The notes: generated by a model not told the origin, from the letters alone. A stretch of 8,980 nt of DNA from Actinomycetes bacterium (GCA_023423215.1 JAFAFZ010000138.1:1-8980), one strand, 5' to 3'; counted from the first letter of the stretch, positions 1 to 7,055 are shown. Numbers and translations: made by a program.

Positions 1-2
1 GG

Positions 3-848
3 TTCGACGTGACCGCGCTGCTCGACCCCACGCTCGACGCCGCCGAGCGCGAGGCGCTCGCGCGTGGGCGGGTGCTGTGGGAGTCCGCGGCCGAGGGCAC
101 GCTGGCGGACGAACGCCACGCAGCAGCCCGCCGCCGCGAGCTGCAGCGCGAGCGCGACGACATGGCGGCTCGACGCGACGAGCTCGACGCACGCTCGGTC
201 GAGCTCGGCGCCCGACGGGACGAGCTGACCGCCGACATCGGCCGCCTCGACGAGCAGCTGGTGCGCAACGGGGAGCGGGTCGCCGAGGCCCGCATGACGG
301 CCACGGTGGAGGGCACCGACCTGAGCACCGGCGCGCTCGACGCGTACTGGCGGGCGTCACAGCTGCTGGCGCTGACGGACGCGAGCTGTGCCGTGCCGTG
401 GTGGGCCCTCGCCGGCATCGGCCGCACCGAGAGCCGCCACGGCACGTACCGGGGCGCGTCGGTCGGTCGCGACGGCGTCGTCAGCCCGCCGATCTACGGA
501 CCAGACCTGGACGGCTCGAACACCTTCCGCGTCGTGCCCGACAGCGACGGCGGCGAGCTCGATGCGACCACCCGCACCGATCGGGCGGTCGGGCCGATGC
601 AGTTCCTTCCGGGCACGTGGCGGACCGTGGGTCGCGACGCCACCGGCGACGGCGTCGCGGATCCCCAGAACCTGTACGACGCGGCGCTCTCCGCCGGCGT
701 GTACCTGTGCCGGTCCGGGCCGAACCTGCGTGGCGACGACGCGCGGCTGCGTGCGGCGTACCTGACCTACAACCGCAGCCTCGAGTACGTCGAGATCGTG
801 CTGGGACACGCTCACGGCTACCGCGAGGCGGTGCCGCTGCCGGGCTGA
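3..848 (+). CDS. Lytic transglycosylase-like cell-wall protein, 5'-partial
   Basis: Predicted to cleave the glycan strand of peptidoglycan outside the membrane. Residue numbers count from the GTG at 9. Residues about 33-97 are a heptad-like Arg/Glu/Leu-rich coiled coil. Residues about 110-275 form the SLT/MltB-like domain: the segment GIGRTESRHG holds the likely catalytic Glu141, GPMQFLPGTW spans 195-204, and a late YN-S motif (254-257) is followed by a Tyr-Val pair, as in actinobacterial lytic transglycosylases. Cys127 and Cys234 could form a disulfide. The frame is open to the left edge, and the visible part has no signal peptide or membrane segment although the product should be exported. 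The real start is therefore probably upstream of the window, and the GTG at 9 is only the first possible start seen. The next gene has its own promoter, so this is probably the end of a separate unit. The enzyme family is fairly sure, the precise substrate is not. Confidence 0.8.
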   Translation, partial: FDVTALLDPTLDAAEREALARGRVLWESAAEGTLADERHAAARRRELQRERDDMAARRDELDARSVELGARRDELTADIGRLDEQLVRNGERVAEARMTATVEGTDLSTGALDAYWRASQLLALTDASCAVPWWALAGIGRTESRHGTYRGASVGRDGVVSPPIYGPDLDGSNTFRVVPDSDGGELDATTRTDRAVGPMQFLPGTWRTVGRDATGDGVADPQNLYDAALSAGVYLCRSGPNLRGDDARLRAAYLTYNRSLEYVEIVLGHAHGYREAVPLPG

Positions 849-927
849 CGGCACGCCGGGGTGAGCGCCACGACGGGTCGCTCGGGCCGACCGGAACCCG
901 TTCGCGCCGGAGCACCCTCCCCTCGCG

Positions 928-955
928 TTGACACGACCGCGGGCAGGGGTAGAGT
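928..955 (+). promoter_or_regulatory. SigA-type promoter of the transporter operon
   Basis: A perfect -35 hexamer TTGACA (928-933) and a good actinobacterial -10 hexamer TAGAGT (950-955) are separated by 16 bp. The predicted transcription start is near 962, giving a 5' leader of about 125 nt before the binding-protein gene A1. This is the best promoter-like sequence in the window and is correctly placed and oriented for A1. Seen directly; activity is inferred. Confidence 0.75.
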
Positions 956-966
956 TCGGCCCCTCA

Positions 967-984
967 TTGTGATGATCGTCACAA
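967..984. promoter_or_regulatory. CRP/GlxR-type operator palindrome
   Basis: TTGTGATGATCGTCACAA is an inverted repeat with 8 of 9 base pairs symmetric; only T973/G978 break it. It contains an exact TGTGA-N6-TCACA core (968-983), the consensus for cAMP-binding CRP proteins and for actinobacterial GlxR/Crp. Its centre is about 14 bp downstream of the predicted start site of the adjacent promoter, where a bound regulator would more likely block transcription than activate it. I found no good -10 box at the spacing expected for activation of a second start downstream. Confidence 0.65.
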
Positions 985-1027
985 CGGTGTGCCGACAAGC
1001 AAACGAGTTTCTCCACCCGGCGGATCC

Positions 1028-1041
1028 AGCGAGTGCTCGCT
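1028..1041. repeat. Short palindrome in the A1 leader
   Basis: AGCGAGTGCTCGCT has 6-bp arms around a central TG. It lies in the predicted 5' leader, about 45 bp upstream of the A1 start codon. It could be a second operator or a small RNA feature. The two-base centre is too short for a stable hairpin loop, so a protein-binding site is the likelier role if it has one. Confidence 0.35.
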
Positions 1042-1074
1042 CCTTGGCGATGTCGGCGTGACGGACGAACACCC

Positions 1075-1081
1075 AGGGGGA
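1075..1081 (+). promoter_or_regulatory. Ribosome binding site fixing the A1 start
   Basis: AGGGGGA ends 5 nt before the GTG at 1087. It selects that codon over the upstream in-frame start at 1033, which would add 18 residues ahead of the signal peptide. Confidence 0.7.
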
Positions 1082-1086
1082 TCCAA

Positions 1087-2769
1087 GTGCAGAGTTCCGA
1101 CCGCAAGCGATGGTCCGTGGTGCTGGCCGCACTGCTGATGCTCTCGCTGCTCGCCGCGGCGTGCGGTGGCAGCAGCGGCGAAGGCGGCAGCGGCAGCGAC
1201 GGTGGTGGTGGCAACGGCGCCGAGGCCGACGCGGACGCCGGCACGCCGACGCCGGGCGGCAAGGTGACCTACGCGCTCGAGGCCGAGAACTCCGAGGGCT
1301 GGTGCCTGCCCGAGGCGCAGCTCGCGATCGCCGGCATCCAGGTCGGCCGTGCCATCTACGACACGCTGACCGCGCCGAACGAGGACGCCGAGTACGTGCC
1401 GTTCCTGGCCAAGTCGCTCGAGCCGAACGCCGACTTCACGCAGTGGACGATGACGATCCGTGAGGGCGTCACGTTCCACGACGGCACGCCGCTCGATGCG
1501 CAGGTCGTGAAGAACAACCTGGACGCCTTCCGCGGCCAGTACCCGGCCCGCAAGCCGCTGCTGTTCATCTTCGTGTTCCAGAACATCAAGGACGTCACGG
1601 TCGTCGACCCGATGACGGTCCAGATCACGACGAACACGCCGTGGGCCTCCCTGCCCGCCGCCCTGTACGGCTCGGGCCGCATCGGCATGATGGCGCAGGC
1701 GCAGCTGGACGACACCTCGACCTGCGACACCAACCTGATCGGCACCGGTCCGTTCAAGCTGGTCGAGTGGAAGCAGAACGAGAGCTTCCTCGCCGAGCGC
1801 AACCCCGACTACTGGCAGACCGACGCGGACGGCCAGCAGCTGCCGTACCTGGACGAGATCGAGTTCCGTCCGGTGATCGAGGCCTCGGCCCGCATCAACG
1901 GCCTGCTCGGCGGCGAGGTCAACGCGACCCAGGTCTCGGCCGGTGAGTCGATCGACGACCTGCGCATCGCGACCGAGAACGGCGAGGTGAACTCCTACGA
2001 GTCCGACAAGTTCGCCGAGGTCACCTTCGCCCAGTTCAACACCTCGGTCGCGCCGTTCGACAACAAGGACGCCCGCATGGCGGCCATCAAGTCGATGGAC
2101 ATGGAGACGTTCAACCAGACCCGCAACCTGGGCATCCTGCAGAACGCCAACGGTCCCTTCGCCCCGGGCGGCATCGGCTACCTCGAGGACACGGGCTACC
2201 CGACCTACGACCTCGAGGGCGCGAAGGAGCTCGTCGCCAAGTACAAGGCGGACACCGGCCAGGACCTCGAGTTCACGCTGCTGTCCACGCCGGACGCCCC
2301 GACGCAGCAGTCGGCGCAGCTCGCCCAGCAGATGGGTGAGAAGGCGGGCATCAAGGTGACCATCTCGACGATGGAGCAGGCCGCGCTGGTCAGCACCGCC
2401 ATCTCGGGCGACTTCCAGGCCATGGTCTTCCGCAACTACCCGGGCGGCGATCCCGACGCCCAGTACAACTGGTGGAAGAGCGGCTCGCCCGTGAACTTCG
2501 CCCGCTTCAGCGATCCCGAGATCGACCGCCTGCTGGACGAGGGCCGTGCCACGGCCGACACCGACCAGCGCCAGCAGATCTACGGCGACATCAACAAGCG
2601 CTTCGCCACCGAGGGCTACAGCATGTGGCTCCAGTGGGTGATGTGGGACATCGGCACCGCGACCGACGTGCACGGCGTGCTCGGTCCGGACCTCCCCGAC
2701 GACGCAGGCGCACCCTTCCCCGGCCTCGCCACCGGCCACCCGGTGTCGGGCATGTGGGTCGAGAGCTGA
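1087..2769 (+). CDS. ABC importer substrate-binding lipoprotein A1 (SBP family 5)
   Basis: Extracytoplasmic binding protein of the peptide/nickel (Dpp/Opp/Nik, Bac_SBP_5) family, 560 aa, the usual length. It captures a ligand, most likely a short peptide, and passes it to the permeases encoded next. Start chosen at GTG 1087, with a purine-rich ribosome site and a classical lipoprotein signal: basic residues 6-8, hydrophobic core 10-25 and lipidated Cys26 in a LLAAAC lipobox. A flexible Gly/Ser/Asp linker (27-58) follows. The family core starts near 60, with the conserved WTM-REGVTFHDGTPLDA region (120-138), NPDYW (239-243), the Asn-x-x-x-x-Pro-Phe-Asp motif (318-325) and GGDPD (453-457), at the region that contacts peptide termini in DppA-like proteins (alignment by eye). 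Cys73 and Cys213 are both kept in paralogue A2 and may pair. It is followed by a strong hairpin, suggesting higher expression than the permeases. The exact ligand cannot be read from sequence. Confidence 0.92.
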   Translation: MQSSDRKRWSVVLAALLMLSLLAAACGGSSGEGGSGSDGGGGNGAEADADAGTPTPGGKVTYALEAENSEGWCLPEAQLAIAGIQVGRAIYDTLTAPNEDAEYVPFLAKSLEPNADFTQWTMTIREGVTFHDGTPLDAQVVKNNLDAFRGQYPARKPLLFIFVFQNIKDVTVVDPMTVQITTNTPWASLPAALYGSGRIGMMAQAQLDDTSTCDTNLIGTGPFKLVEWKQNESFLAERNPDYWQTDADGQQLPYLDEIEFRPVIEASARINGLLGGEVNATQVSAGESIDDLRIATENGEVNSYESDKFAEVTFAQFNTSVAPFDNKDARMAAIKSMDMETFNQTRNLGILQNANGPFAPGGIGYLEDTGYPTYDLEGAKELVAKYKADTGQDLEFTLLSTPDAPTQQSAQLAQQMGEKAGIKVTISTMEQAALVSTAISGDFQAMVFRNYPGGDPDAQYNWWKSGSPVNFARFSDPEIDRLLDEGRATADTDQRQQIYGDINKRFATEGYSMWLQWVMWDIGTATDVHGVLGPDLPDDAGAPFPGLATGHPVSGMWVES

Positions 2770-2776
2770 TCCGCTC

Positions 2777-2811
2777 CGCCGGGGTCGGGGGGCGCTTCCC
2801 CGACCCCGGCG
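2777..2811 (+). terminator. Strong stem-loop after A1 (terminator or 3' stabiliser)
   Basis: A perfect 14-bp GC-rich stem (2777-2790 pairing with 2798-2811) closes a 7-nt loop (GGCGCTT), starting 7 nt after the A1 stop codon. No U-tract follows, so it is not a textbook Rho-independent terminator. U-poor hairpin terminators are reported in actinobacteria, and similar hairpins between binding-protein and permease genes protect the upstream message from 3' exonucleases. Partial read-through would supply the downstream permease and ATPase genes, for which I found no convincing separate promoter. Confidence 0.7.
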
Positions 2812-2832
2812 TGTGACCGCTGTGTGAACGAT

Positions 2833-2851
2833 CTCCCGGATCCACCGGGAG
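2833..2851 (+). repeat. Intergenic hairpin 1 (7-bp stem, 5-nt loop)
   Basis: CTCCCGG-ATCCA-CCGGGAG is a perfect inverted repeat, the first of three similar small hairpins in the gap between A1 and the permease gene. Confidence 0.5.
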
Positions 2852-2876
2852 CCGCGCAGGGCGGTGTAGGAACCTT

Positions 2877-2895
2877 CGGTCGCGACGAGCGACCG
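2877..2895 (+). repeat. Intergenic hairpin 2 (7-bp stem, 5-nt loop)
   Basis: CGGTCGC-GACGA-GCGACCG is a perfect inverted repeat with the same stem and loop sizes as its two neighbours but an unrelated sequence. Confidence 0.5.
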
Positions 2896-2907
2896 TCCAC
2901 GTCCGGC

Positions 2908-2926
2908 TCGGCGTCGACCACGCCGA
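2908..2926 (+). repeat. Intergenic hairpin 3 (7-bp stem, 5-nt loop)
   Basis: TCGGCGT-CGACC-ACGCCGA is a perfect inverted repeat ending 40 nt before the permease start codon. It leaves the GGAG ribosome site (2959-2962) outside the stem. Confidence 0.5.
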
Positions 2927-2965
2927 ACCTCTGCCAGTGACACTCCCGCCGGGGAAACGGAGCTC

Positions 2966-3916
2966 ATGGTCATCCTGAAGAAGTTGGGGCAGCTGCTGGT
3001 CACCGTGATCCTGGTGACCCTGTTCGCCTCCCTGCTCCTCGAGCTGCTGCCGGGCGACCCGGTCGAGGTGCTGATCCCCTCGGGCAGCGACGAGCAGCGT
3101 GCGGACCTGCGAGAGGAGCTGCGCCTCGACGACACCTTCGCGCAGCGCTACAGCCGCTGGCTCGGCAACTTCGCCACCGGCGACATGGGCAACTACTACA
3201 CGGTCAGCTCGGACCGGCCCGTCGCGGAGCGCCTCTGGGACTCGCTCCCGGTGTCGCTGCTGCTGATGTTCTACGCGCAGGTGCTGGCACTGCTCATCGC
3301 GATCCCGCTCGGTGTGCTCACCGCGTACCGAAGAGACACCTGGTTCGACCGGATGTCGAACGCCTCGGCCTTCGCCATGTTGGCGATCCCCAACTTCGCG
3401 CTGGGGTTCGTGCTCCAGTACTACCTGGGGGTGAAGCTCGGCTGGTTCAAGGTCACGGGCTACGCGGCCCCGAGCGAGAACTTCGTCGAGCACATCCAGT
3501 ACATGATCCTGCCGACCATCACGCTCGCCGTCGGCCAGATCGCGATCTACATGCGCCTGCTCCGCAGCGACATGATCGCCACCCTCCAGCAGGACTTCAT
3601 CCTGATGGCCAAGGCGAAGGGCCTGAAGTCCAAGCGCATCCTGTTCCGCCACGCGCTCCGCCCGTCCTCGTTGACGCTGCTGACCGTCGCGGGCCTGAAC
3701 GTCGGCACGCTCATCGGCGGTGCTCTGATCGTCGAGGTCGTGTTCGGCCTGCCGGGCATGGGCCTGATGCTCTTCGAGGCCATCGGCAAACGGCAGATCG
3801 TGGCGTTCCAGTCGATGGTCGCCGTGATCGCGATCCTCTACATCCTGGTGAACTTCGCCGTCGACATCCTCTACACCGTCCTCGACCCACGGATTCGGCA
3901 TGCTTCCAAGTCGTGA
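2966..3916 (+). CDS. dppB: ABC peptide-type permease B (DppB/OppB family)
   Basis: Integral membrane half of the translocation channel, 316 aa, normal for the family. About six membrane segments are visible: 8-28, 95-121, 134-157, 178-200, 239-262 and 282-306. The large outside loop after the first helix (30-94) with LLPGDPVEVL is typical of DppB. The cytoplasmic EAA loop that docks on the ATPases is at about 211-234, with the conserved Gly at 219 (KAKGL) and a basic stretch after it. The C-terminus has the usual LDPRIR signature (306-311). Start is ATG 2966, preceded by GGAG with only 3 nt between, a tight spacing. Its 3' end overlaps permease C by 17 nt, so the two are probably translated in a coupled way. 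Dpp and Opp members cannot be told apart here, so the symbol marks the family position and not a proven substrate. Confidence 0.92.
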   Translation: MVILKKLGQLLVTVILVTLFASLLLELLPGDPVEVLIPSGSDEQRADLREELRLDDTFAQRYSRWLGNFATGDMGNYYTVSSDRPVAERLWDSLPVSLLLMFYAQVLALLIAIPLGVLTAYRRDTWFDRMSNASAFAMLAIPNFALGFVLQYYLGVKLGWFKVTGYAAPSENFVEHIQYMILPTITLAVGQIAIYMRLLRSDMIATLQQDFILMAKAKGLKSKRILFRHALRPSSLTLLTVAGLNVGTLIGGALIVEVVFGLPGMGLMLFEAIGKRQIVAFQSMVAVIAILYILVNFAVDILYTVLDPRIRHASKS

Positions 3917-4838
3917 CACCTCGGTCACCCATCTCGACCCGTCCTCGCTCCCGACCATCGAGGCGATCGAGGCGCCCCCGTCGCACCCGCGTCGCAAGAA
4001 GGGCCTGGGCATCGGCGCCTGGCTCGCGATCGTCTGGGTCGGTGGTCTGGCGCTCGTCGCCGCGCTGGCGCCGCTGCTCCCCTTCATCCCCGACCCGAAC
4101 GAGTCGTTCCCCGAGATCGCCCGCCAGGGTCCGGGCAACGGGCACCTGCTGGGTGGTGACGCCATCGGCCGCGACCTGCTCGCTCGCATCGTGTACGGCA
4201 CCCGGTCGTCGTTCATCGTCGGCTTCGGCGCCGTCGCCTTCGGCCTGCTGCTCGGCGGCATCCTCGGCCTCGTCACCGGCTTCTTCCGCGGCAAGGTCGA
4301 CAGCATCATCACGCCGCTGATGAACGTGCTGCTGGCGATCCCGCAGTTCGTGCTGGCCCTGTCGCTGGTCACCGTGCTGGCCACCGGCGAGGGCGTCGGA
4401 TCGTTCCGTCGCCTCGGCGTGGTGGTGCTCGGCCTCGGCCTGGTCTCGATCCCGCTGCTCGGCCGGATCACCCGGGCCAACACGTTGGCGTGGTCCGAGC
4501 GTGAGTTCGTGCTCGCCTCCCGGGCGATGGGCGCCAAGAACTGGCGCATCATGCTGCGAGAGGTCCTGCCGAACGTCGTGCCGGCGATGCTCTCGATCGC
4601 CCTGCTCGGCGTCGGCATCGCGATCGTCGCGGAGGGCGGCCTGAGCCTGTTCGGCGTCGGCGTGCAGCTGCCGACGCCCTCGTGGGGGAACATCATCGCC
4701 GAGGGTCGTGACCAGATGCGGCGTGCGCCCCACATCGTGATCTTTACCTCGCTGATCCTGTTCCTGACGGTGATGGCGCTCAACTACCTGGGTGATGTCG
4801 TGAGCCGTCGCTTCGGTGTGAGGGAGTCGGTGCTGTGA
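3900..4838 (+). CDS. dppC: ABC peptide-type permease C (DppC/OppC family)
   Basis: Second channel subunit, 312 aa, normal length. A hydrophilic cytoplasmic N-terminus (1-36) is followed by the first membrane segment (38-62), then the family motif LLGGDAIGRDLLARIVYG (83-100), membrane segments near 104-128, 135-160, 172-190, 225-250 and 280-300, and the EAA loop at 202-225 with conserved Gly211. The stretch LFGVGVQLPTPSWGNII (250-266) is a hallmark of DppC/OppC proteins. The C-terminus ends in FGVRESVL and lacks the DPR triplet common in this family. The only sensible start is ATG 3900, inside the end of permease B; no clear ribosome site precedes it, which fits translational coupling. Its stop overlaps the GTG of the next ATPase (GTGA, 4835-4838). 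Confidence 0.92.
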   Translation: MLPSRDTSVTHLDPSSLPTIEAIEAPPSHPRRKKGLGIGAWLAIVWVGGLALVAALAPLLPFIPDPNESFPEIARQGPGNGHLLGGDAIGRDLLARIVYGTRSSFIVGFGAVAFGLLLGGILGLVTGFFRGKVDSIITPLMNVLLAIPQFVLALSLVTVLATGEGVGSFRRLGVVVLGLGLVSIPLLGRITRANTLAWSEREFVLASRAMGAKNWRIMLREVLPNVVPAMLSIALLGVGIAIVAEGGLSLFGVGVQLPTPSWGNIIAEGRDQMRRAPHIVIFTSLILFLTVMALNYLGDVVSRRFGVRESVL

Positions 4839-6034
4839 GCTCCTCGACGACGATCGACACGCCGCCGCCGAGCGGCATCCCGGGTGCGGCGACCCTGCTG
4901 GACGTGCGCGACGTGCGCACCCACTTCCGGACCGAGCGTGGCCTGGTGCGAGCGGTCGACGGCGTGTCGTTCACGCTCGAGCGCGGCCGCAGCCTGGGCA
5001 TCGTGGGCGAGTCCGGTTCGGGCAAGTCCGTGCTGTCCCGCTCGATCATGGGCCTGCTCCCCCGCTCCACCACCGAGCGCTCGGGCCAGGTGTTCTTCGA
5101 GGGCAACGAGATCTCGGGCCTCGACGACTCGCAGTACCGCGAGCTGTGGGGCGACGAGATGGCGATGATCTTCCAGGACCCGATGACGGCGCTGAACCCC
5201 GTCATGAAGATCGGGAACCAGATCACCGAGTCGCTGCGCTTCCACCTGGACATGAGCAAGTCCGACGCCAAGGACACGGCGGTCGCGCTGCTCAAGGCGG
5301 TGAAGATCCCGTCCGCCGAGAAGCGCTTCGGCTCCTACCCGCACGAGATGTCGGGCGGCATGCGTCAGCGCGTCGTCATCGCGGTGGCGCTGGCCTGCGG
5401 CCCGAAGCTGCTGTTCGCGGACGAGCCGACCACCGCGCTCGACGTGACCGTGCAGGCGCAGATCCTGGACCTGCTCGCCGAGCAGCAGCGCGAGCGCTAC
5501 ATGGCGATGATCCTGGTCACCCACGACCTGGGCGTCGTGGCGGGCCGGGCGGACGAGATCGCCGTGATGTACGCCGGGCGGATCGTCGAGCAGGCCCCCA
5601 CGAAGCGCCTGTTCCGCGACCTGAAGATGCCCTACACCGAGGCGCTGCTCTCGGCCATCCCGAAGCTGGACGACCCCTCGCACACGCGCCTGGCCGCGAT
5701 CGGCGGACGGCCGCCGGACCTGGTCAACCCGCCGAAGGGCTGCTCGTTCAGTCCCCGGTGCCCCTACGTCCAGCCCCGCTGCCGTGAGGAGGAGCCGCCG
5801 TTGCTCCCGCTGCCGGGGGACCCCCAGCACAAGTTCGCGTGCTTCTACCCCGTCGGCTCGCCCGAGACCGAGGAGCGCCGCGTCGAGCTGGCGGCCCGTC
5901 GCCTGATGGCGACCGCGCCGGCCCCCGAGGGCCCGGCCACGCCGGACGAGCCGCAGCTGCCGCCGCCCTACGTGGCGCCGACGGACACCCAGCCGAACAC
6001 CAACCTGCCCACCGATCCCACAGGCGGAACCTGA
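4835..6034 (+). CDS. dppD: ABC peptide-type importer ATPase D (DppD/OppD family)
   Basis: Cytoplasmic ATPase that drives transport together with ATPase F; 399 aa, longer than the usual ~330. Visible motifs: Walker A GESGSGKS (58-65), Q-loop Gln114 in FQDP, signature SGGMRQR (173-179), Walker B LLFADEP (192-198, catalytic Glu197) and switch His230. The C-terminal oligopeptide-type domain carries four cysteines (303, 309, 316, 336; spacing X5-X6-X19). In mycobacterial OppABCD this region binds an iron-sulfur cluster needed for function. Residues about 355-399 form an extra Pro/Thr/Ala-rich, probably disordered tail of unknown role. Start GTG 4835 overlaps the previous stop by 4 nt; AGGGAG at 4821-4826 is a well-spaced ribosome site. 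An ATPase is certain; calling it Dpp rather than Opp is not. Confidence 0.94.
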   Translation: MSSSTTIDTPPPSGIPGAATLLDVRDVRTHFRTERGLVRAVDGVSFTLERGRSLGIVGESGSGKSVLSRSIMGLLPRSTTERSGQVFFEGNEISGLDDSQYRELWGDEMAMIFQDPMTALNPVMKIGNQITESLRFHLDMSKSDAKDTAVALLKAVKIPSAEKRFGSYPHEMSGGMRQRVVIAVALACGPKLLFADEPTTALDVTVQAQILDLLAEQQRERYMAMILVTHDLGVVAGRADEIAVMYAGRIVEQAPTKRLFRDLKMPYTEALLSAIPKLDDPSHTRLAAIGGRPPDLVNPPKGCSFSPRCPYVQPRCREEEPPLLPLPGDPQHKFACFYPVGSPETEERRVELAARRLMATAPAPEGPATPDEPQLPPPYVAPTDTQPNTNLPTDPTGGT

Positions 6035-6035
6035 G

Positions 6036-7055
6036 ATGGCCGGAAGCGGCACCGCGCACCTGCGCCCAGCCGAGGACGTGCTCCTGCGCGTCGAGAACCT
6101 CGTCGTCGACTTCCCTGCGGGGCGTGGTCGCAAGGTCTCGGCGGTCAACAACATCTCGTTCGACGTCGCCGCCGGCGAGACGCTCGGCCTGGTCGGCGAG
6201 TCCGGCTGCGGCAAGTCGACGACCGGCAAGGCGATCATGCAGCTGCCGAAGCCGACCCGTGGCGCCGTGCGCCTCTCGGGAACGGACCTGACGACGCTGA
6301 AGGGCGAGCAGCTGCGTCGCACCCGGCCGAAGCTCCAGATGATCTTCCAGGACCCGATCTCGTCGCTGAACCCGCGGCGCACGGTCACCCAGATCGTCGA
6401 GGAGCCGCTGAACATCTGGGGGTTGGGCAGCGCGCAGGAGCGGCGCACGAAGGTCGACGAGGTGCTGACCTCGGTCGGCATCGACCCCGAGGCCGCGTCC
6501 GAGCGCAAGCCGCACGAGTTCTCGGGCGGCCAGTGCCAGCGCATCTCGATCGCCCGTGCGGTCATCACCGAGCCGTCGGTCATCATCTGCGACGAGCCCG
6601 TCTCGGCGCTCGACGTGTCGGTGCAGGCGCAGATCCTGAACCTGCTCGAGGACATGAAGGCCCGCTACGGCCTGACCCTGGTGTTCGTCGCACACGACCT
6701 GGCGGTCGTGAAGAACGTGTCGGACCGGGTCGCGGTGATGTACCTGGGCAAGATGTGCGAGATCGGCGCACCGGACGCGCTCTACGCCGAGCCGGCGCAC
6801 CCCTACACCCGTGCCCTGCTCTCGGCGATCCCGCTGCCGGACCCCGAGGCGCCGCTCGACATCGCGCACCACCTGGGCGGCGAGCTGCCCTCGCCGATCG
6901 ACCCGCCCAGCGGCTGCCGGTTCCGGACCCGCTGCGACCGAGCACAGGAGCTCTGCGCACAGGCCGAGCCCCAGATGCAGCAGGTCCGCGGCGAGCACTA
7001 CGTGGCCTGCCACTTCCCGCTGCAGCCGGTGGTCGAGACGCCCGTCAGCGTCTGA
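6036..7055 (+). CDS. dppF: ABC peptide-type importer ATPase F (DppF/OppF family)
   Basis: Partner ATPase of D, 339 aa, normal length. Motifs: Walker A GESGCGKS (54-61), Q-loop Gln105 in FQDP followed by a SSLNPR stretch typical of DppF/OppF, signature SGGQCQR (163-169), Walker B IICDEP (183-188, catalytic Glu187) and switch His220. The Cys in the signature, where Arg is more usual, is a variant I associate with actinobacterial members and not a sign of inactivity. The C-terminal domain holds four cysteines (294, 300, 307, 325; spacing X5-X6-X17), so it too could bind a metal or iron-sulfur centre. Start ATG 6036 lies one base after the stop of D, with AGGCGG at 6022-6027 as ribosome site, so D and F must be cotranscribed. 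It is the last gene of the tight cluster; a GC palindrome and a new -10 box follow. Confidence 0.94.
   Translation: MAGSGTAHLRPAEDVLLRVENLVVDFPAGRGRKVSAVNNISFDVAAGETLGLVGESGCGKSTTGKAIMQLPKPTRGAVRLSGTDLTTLKGEQLRRTRPKLQMIFQDPISSLNPRRTVTQIVEEPLNIWGLGSAQERRTKVDEVLTSVGIDPEAASERKPHEFSGGQCQRISIARAVITEPSVIICDEPVSALDVSVQAQILNLLEDMKARYGLTLVFVAHDLAVVKNVSDRVAVMYLGKMCEIGAPDALYAEPAHPYTRALLSAIPLPDPEAPLDIAHHLGGELPSPIDPPSGCRFRTRCDRAQELCAQAEPQMQQVRGEHYVACHFPLQPVVETPVSV

Noticed and set aside
873..901. Inverted repeat ACGGGT/ACCCGT after the transglycosylase gene as its terminator
   Set aside because: The arms are only 6 bp with a 17-nt loop and no U-tract; too weak to call.
1050..1061. Mini-ORF ATG TCG GCG TGA in the A1 leader as an attenuator peptide
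   Set aside because: Three codons with no regulatory codon run and no paired terminator/antiterminator structure.
2812..2838. Two TGTGA half-sites (2812-2816 and 2823-2827) as a second CRP site
   Set aside because: They are direct repeats 11 bp apart without matching TCACA arms, so they do not form the required palindrome.
2860..2872. TAGGAA as a -10 box for permease B
   Set aside because: The last base does not fit the TANNNT pattern and there is no -35-like hexamer at 16-18 bp.
979..6655. Long minus-strand open frames at 979-3135, 2591-4783 and 4784-6655
   Set aside because: Each covers conserved plus-strand transporter genes; composition is biased and no family motif is seen. They result from few AT-rich stop codons.
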